Source: an uncultured Paracoccaceae bacterium
Lineage (GTDB): Bacteria > Pseudomonadota > Alphaproteobacteria > Rhodobacterales > Rhodobacteraceae
DNA: 9,623 nt
Direction of reading: 5' to 3'
Assembly: GCA_937927885.1 (NCBI GenBank)
Contig: CALEZJ010000539.1
Span: 1 to 9,623 of the forward strand
Positions 6,723-9,623 of this stretch are shown piece after piece. The stretch's first letter is position 1, and the number at the start of each line of letters is the position of its first letter. The notes beneath the pieces are model-generated. The model was given only the letters and a program-made list of their open reading frames with translations. It was not told where the DNA came from and ran no database searches. The translations under genes were made by a program, and so were the position numbers.

Positions 6723-7481
6723 ATGCATGCAAGACGGGAAGTCCTGCTGATTGCGGGCGGTCCGTGGCATGACATCGACCATGCGCGGCTCGAGCTTTTG
6801 ACACTGCTGGCTCAGGTCGAGCACCTGCGGGTCATCGTGCGCGACGGGTGGGATGTGGCGGCGTTGGCACGCTGCGATGTGCTGGTCACTTATACCTGTG
6901 ATCTGATCCCGGACCCGTCACAGATCGAGGCTCTGATCGCCTGGGTCGAGGGGGGCGGGCGTTGGCTGGCGCTGCACGGGACCAACTCGCGCCTCGTGAT
7001 CGGCGAGGACGGAAAGGTTGCCACGCCGCCCTTGCCGGAGGCGCTGTTTGACCTGCTGGGTAGCCAGTTTCTGGCCCATCCGGTGCCCGGCCGCTTTCGT
7101 GTCCGCCCGGAGGCGGGGCATCCGCTGACCGACGGCATCGGCGCCTTTTTCGTCGAGGACGAACACTACCTGCAACGCCACGCCGAGGGGAATCAGGTGC
7201 TGCTCAGCAGTGAGTTCGAGGGGGAAACCCCGTTGTTCGAAACCCGCTACTGGCCAAGAGCGCGCCACCAGACACTGTATCTGCGCCCGCGCGGCAAGGG
7301 CGCGGTGCTATACCTGACACTGGGGCATACGCGCGGGCGGCATGACATGGCACCAATCACGGATGCCTACCCCTTTGTCGAACGAGGCGCCTGGGTGCAT
7401 CCGGCGTTCCGGGCGCTGTTGACGCGGGCGATCCGCTGGCTGGACCGGGATCCCGCGCTGGAGAGCCACCATGCGTCCTGA
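6723..7481 (+). CDS. ThuA-like protein (class I glutamine amidotransferase-like fold)
   Basis: 252 residues, the usual size for a ThuA domain. Visible landmarks are an N-terminal strand VLLIAGGPWHD (7-17), CDVLVTYTCD (51-60), WVEGGGRWLALHGTNSR (74-90), VEDEHYL (144-150), VLYLTLGHTRGRHD (195-208) and a C-terminal HPAFRALLTRAIRWL (226-240). The fold belongs to the class I amidotransferase-like superfamily. ThuA itself acts with a dehydrogenase in forming 3-keto-disaccharides, but many relatives in catabolic clusters have no known reaction. Here it sits between a hydratase and a hydrolase, so a role in the same pathway is likely, but no reaction can be assigned. The start is ATG 6723 because AGGGA lies about 8 nt upstream; ATG 6714 is in frame but has AGGG directly against it. 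It begins one base after the MaoC stop and overlaps the hydrolase by 11 nt. Confidence 0.85.
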   Translation: MHARREVLLIAGGPWHDIDHARLELLTLLAQVEHLRVIVRDGWDVAALARCDVLVTYTCDLIPDPSQIEALIAWVEGGGRWLALHGTNSRLVIGEDGKVATPPLPEALFDLLGSQFLAHPVPGRFRVRPEAGHPLTDGIGAFFVEDEHYLQRHAEGNQVLLSSEFEGETPLFETRYWPRARHQTLYLRPRGKGAVLYLTLGHTRGRHDMAPITDAYPFVERGAWVHPAFRALLTRAIRWLDRDPALESHHAS

Positions 7482-8361
7482 GCCGATCGAATTTCGCACG
7501 TCGGACGGGTTGACGATCCGGGGCGAGGCTTACGGGCAGGCGGGGCCTGTCGTCCTGTTCGCGCATGGTGCCGGACAGACTCGCCAATCCTGGCGGGCGG
7601 TGGCGCGCGATCAGGCCGCGCTTGGATGGCGCACGGTGACACTGGACCTGCGTGGCCATGGGGCCAGCGACTGGGATCCGGCAGGGGACTACACGTTGGA
7701 ACGCTATGCGCTGGATCTGGCCGGTATCGCGCGGGATCTTGGGGGTGGTGTGTATCACGTCGGGGCCTCGCTGGGCGGGAATGCCGCGATTCCGGCGCTG
7801 GCGCGACTGGCACCCGATGCCTTTGCCGCGCTGGTTCTGGTCGATGTTGTGCCGCAGGTCGACATGGGCGGCGTTGCCGAGGTGCTGGGCTTCATGGCCG
7901 AACACCTTGACGAAGGGTTTGCCGATCTTGACGAGGCCGCCGCCGCCGTCGCGCGCTACCGCGGTCAGGCACCGAGAAAGCTGGGACCGACCAGCGGCCT
8001 GGCCCGGATGCTGAAGCCGCGTGCGGACGGGCGGCTTGTATGGCACTGGGACCCGCGCTTTGTCATCGGGCAACGCACCGGAAGGCTGACCCCCGCCTAT
8101 CAGGCACGGCTGGTCGAGGACCTTCGTTCCATCCGACAGCCGCTGCTGCTGCTGCGGGGCCTTACGTCGAACCTTGTTACCGACGCGGCCGAGGCCGCGT
8201 TTCGCGCCACCGTGCCGCTGGCGCAGGTCTGGCACGTCGGCGGGGCAGGTCACATGGTGGTGGGCGACGCCAACACCCAATTTGCTACCGATCTGGACCG
8301 GTTCCTTGCCGGTGTCCGTGTTTCACTGGGAGAACAAGAGCATGAGCAGGCTGGCAGGTAA
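7471..8361 (+). CDS. Alpha/beta-fold hydrolase
   Basis: 296 residues. The fold is clear: VVLFAHGAGQTRQSW (27-41, oxyanion-hole HGxG), LDLRGHGASDWD (58-69), the nucleophile elbow GASLGG (98-103) with Ser100, and AGHMVVGD (259-266) with His261. After strand beta6 (QPLLLLRGLTSN) Asn234 occupies the place where relatives usually have Asp or Glu (S-D/E-L-V), so the third triad member may be elsewhere, for instance Asp126 after beta5, or absent. The family includes esterases, thioesterases, C-C hydrolases and haloperoxidase-like enzymes; in this pathway a ring-opened intermediate, ester, lactone or CoA thioester are all possible. It overlaps the ThuA gene by 11 nt and the second SDR by 20 nt, so it is part of the same polycistron. 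The last 15 or so residues, encoded in the overlap region, are probably non-essential. Confidence 0.92.
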   Translation: MRPEPIEFRTSDGLTIRGEAYGQAGPVVLFAHGAGQTRQSWRAVARDQAALGWRTVTLDLRGHGASDWDPAGDYTLERYALDLAGIARDLGGGVYHVGASLGGNAAIPALARLAPDAFAALVLVDVVPQVDMGGVAEVLGFMAEHLDEGFADLDEAAAAVARYRGQAPRKLGPTSGLARMLKPRADGRLVWHWDPRFVIGQRTGRLTPAYQARLVEDLRSIRQPLLLLRGLTSNLVTDAAEAAFRATVPLAQVWHVGGAGHMVVGDANTQFATDLDRFLAGVRVSLGEQEHEQAGR

Positions 8362-9104
8362 GCGCGCGGTCATCATTGGCGCTGCGGGCACGGGCAATCT
8401 GGGGCAGGTGCTGGCCCGCCGGATGGTGGCCGAAGGCGCTGGCCGCTGAGATTGGCGGGGATTACGCGCTGGCCGACATTACGGAGGGCGCGGAGTTGGA
8501 GGCACTGGGAGAGGCCGCCGTCAGCGCCATGGGTGGTATTGACCTGGCGGTGAATTGCACGGGATGGGGATTGCTTGTGCCTTTCCTCGATTGCAACCGT
8601 GAACAGCTTGAACGCATGACTGCGCTTCAATTCATCGGACCCTTCCAGTTCTTTCAAGCAATGATCCGGCGGATGACGGGGCCGGGTTCGCTGGTGCAGG
8701 TTTCCTCGGCCACCGCGCGGATCATGATGGACGATCATGCCGCCTATATGGGGACGAAGGCGGGTATGGACCATGTGATCCGCTGCATCGCCAATGAATT
8801 TGGCGCGCGGGGGATCCGGGCCAATTCCGTCTCGCCGGGCTTCACCGCCTCGCCGATGACGGGGCGCGCGGCGGGAAATCCGGCTGTGGTGGGGGCTTTT
8901 GCCCGAGAATACCCGCTGGGGCGGGTCGGAACTTTGGAGGATACCGCCGAGGCGATCGTCTGGCTTTGCACCGATGCCTGCTTCATGACCGGCGAGAATT
9001 TGCAGATTAACGGCGGCCTGACCCTGCGCCGCAACCCAACCAACGCCGAAATCGTGGCAGCAGTGCAGGCTGCAAAGGCCGCTCGCGCCGCTGCTCAGGC
9101 CTGA
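8342..9104 (+). pseudogene. Second SDR oxidoreductase, broken by an out-of-frame deletion near its N-terminus
   Basis: From ATG 8342 the frame gives a good SDR start: strand RAVIIGAAGTGNLGQ with the glycine-rich cofactor loop, then helix LARRMVAEGA. It hits TGA at 8447-8449 after 35 codons. The next frame, readable from GCG 8436, continues as ALAAEIGGDYALADIT and runs 222 codons to TGA 9102-9104. It contains VNCTG, VQVSSATAR, the catalytic YMGTK and IRANSVSPGF. Compared with classical SDRs about 13 residues between EGA and LAAEIGG are missing: strand beta2 and its loop, which choose NAD or NADP. The lost length must be 2 mod 3 (for example 38, 41 or 44 nt). The bases GCGCT at 8436-8440 fit both flanks, as expected if a short direct repeat collapsed. 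The start codon lies 20 nt inside the hydrolase gene. As written it makes only a 35-residue peptide. Its last 10 nt overlap the opposing ligase gene. Confidence 0.87.
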
Positions 9105-9623
9105 GAGCGGCGCGATTCGATCAGCGCACGCACGTCGATATATTCGGCGGGCGAGAAATCGCGCGGCAGCTTGAATTTCTGGATCTTGGTCGTTGACATC
9201 GGCCAGTTGCGCACGAAACGCACATAGCGCGGAACCTTGTAGCTGGCGATGCGGCCCAGGCAATGCTCGATCACCCCGGCCACATCCAGACTGGCGCCGG
9301 GCTTCAACTGGACGTAGGCCGCCGCCACCTCGAACAGATGGGCGTCGGGTACTGCAATGACCTGCGCCAGTTCGATGGCGGGATGCGTGCACAGGAAGCC
9401 TTCGATTTCCAGCGCGCCGACATTTTCGCCGCCGATCTTCAGCATGTCCTTCAGTCGACCGTCATAGGTGACCACGCCGCCCGTGCTGACAAATCCCAGA
9501 TCACCGGTGCGAAGCCAGCCGTCGGACAGCAAAGTCGCGCGGGTCGCATCGGGGTCTTTCAGATAGCCAGAGAACAGGCAGAATCCGCGAATACGCAACT
9601 CGCCGCGCGTATCGGGCGGCAGG
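9095..9623 (-). CDS. AMP-forming acyl-CoA synthetase (ANL superfamily), C-terminal part; 5' end outside window
   Basis: About 175 codons are visible from the right edge to TGA 9097-9095; the start and roughly the first two thirds of a usual 500-550-residue enzyme are missing. The segment opens with GELRIRGFCLFSGYL, then DGWLRTGDLG (ATP/AMP-binding Asp), YDGRLKDMLKIGGENV (hinge and A8 motif) and PMSTTKIQKFKL, holding the A10 catalytic lysine region. These enzymes turn a carboxylic acid into its CoA thioester via an acyl-adenylate. In context it is the probable entry enzyme for the substrate acid, or activates a later acid intermediate. The KIQKFKL ending resembles long- or medium-chain and cyclohexanecarboxylate-type ligases, but the substrate cannot be called. 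It is convergent with the second SDR, with a 10-nt tail-to-tail overlap and therefore no room for an intergenic terminator. Confidence 0.93.
   Translation of the reverse strand, partial: LPPDTRGELRIRGFCLFSGYLKDPDATRATLLSDGWLRTGDLGFVSTGGVVTYDGRLKDMLKIGGENVGALEIEGFLCTHPAIELAQVIAVPDAHLFEVAAAYVQLKPGASLDVAGVIEHCLGRIASYKVPRYVRFVRNWPMSTTKIQKFKLPRDFSPAEYIDVRALIESRRSQA

Noticed and set aside
7357..8280. Long minus-strand open frame opposite the alpha/beta hydrolase
   Set aside because: The plus strand carries the complete catalytic motifs; the antisense product has none.
5904..8439. AAGGCG at both break points (5904-5909 and 8434-8439) as a deletion hotspot motif
   Set aside because: The same hexamer occurs about nine times on the plus strand of this window (for example 44, 564, 2494, 4288, 8757), so the coincidence is weak.
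9050..9130. Bidirectional terminator between the convergent genes
   Set aside because: The genes overlap and I see no convincing stem followed by a T-run.
8373..9392. Minus-strand open frame spanning the second SDR and ligase end
   Set aside because: It crosses two recognisable genes in a wrong frame and shows no domain.

Overview
The window is GC-rich, tightly packed bacterial DNA. Overlapping genes, strong Shine-Dalgarno sites and protein flavour suggest an alphaproteobacterium (Rhodobacterales-like or sphingomonad-like). That placement is inferred from style and remembered families, because no marker gene is present. The window looks like the core of a catabolic cluster for an organic acid, probably an aromatic, alicyclic or steroid/terpenoid-type compound handled as a CoA thioester. 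There is no regulator, transporter, RNA gene, mobile element or CRISPR array in view.

Left arm (minus strand, read from 4118 down to 1): a CaiB/BaiF family III CoA-transferase, a small DUF35 OB-fold protein, a thiolase-superfamily (SCP2/SCPx-like) protein and a GMC-family FAD oxidoreductase that runs off the left edge. The joins are 9 nt, a 4-nt ATGA overlap and a 1-nt TGATG overlap, so this is one operon with translational coupling.

Centre (4119-4273): a 155-nt divergent intergenic region with an AT-rich core. It holds two exact copies of TATACAA, 21 bp apart, and a plausible promoter for the left arm.

Right arm (plus strand, 4274-9104): an SDR, a Rieske non-heme iron oxygenase alpha subunit, a MaoC-like hot-dog hydratase, a ThuA-like protein, an alpha/beta hydrolase and a second SDR, with gaps of at most 15 nt or overlaps. 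At the right edge an acyl-CoA synthetase (AMP-forming) C-terminal part lies on the minus strand, tail to tail with the second SDR and overlapping it by 10 nt.

Two right-arm genes are broken. The Rieske oxygenase changes frame at about 5908, and the second SDR changes frame at about 8436-8440. In both, the flanking protein fits its family on each side but a short stretch appears missing. In the SDR this is roughly the beta2 strand and cofactor-specificity loop. Either the pathway is decaying or the assembly has errors; reads would decide.

Working model (inference): a CoA ligase or the CoA-transferase activates the acid, the Rieske enzyme hydroxylates it, SDR, GMC and MaoC enzymes oxidise or hydrate it, and the cysteine-less thiolase-like protein with its DUF35 partner cleaves a C-C bond. 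The gene set resembles the ibuprofen ipf logic (CoA ligase, Rieske oxygenase, SCPx-like thiolase, DUF35) and the steroid side-chain aldolase Ltp2/DUF35 pair. The substrate cannot be read from the sequence.
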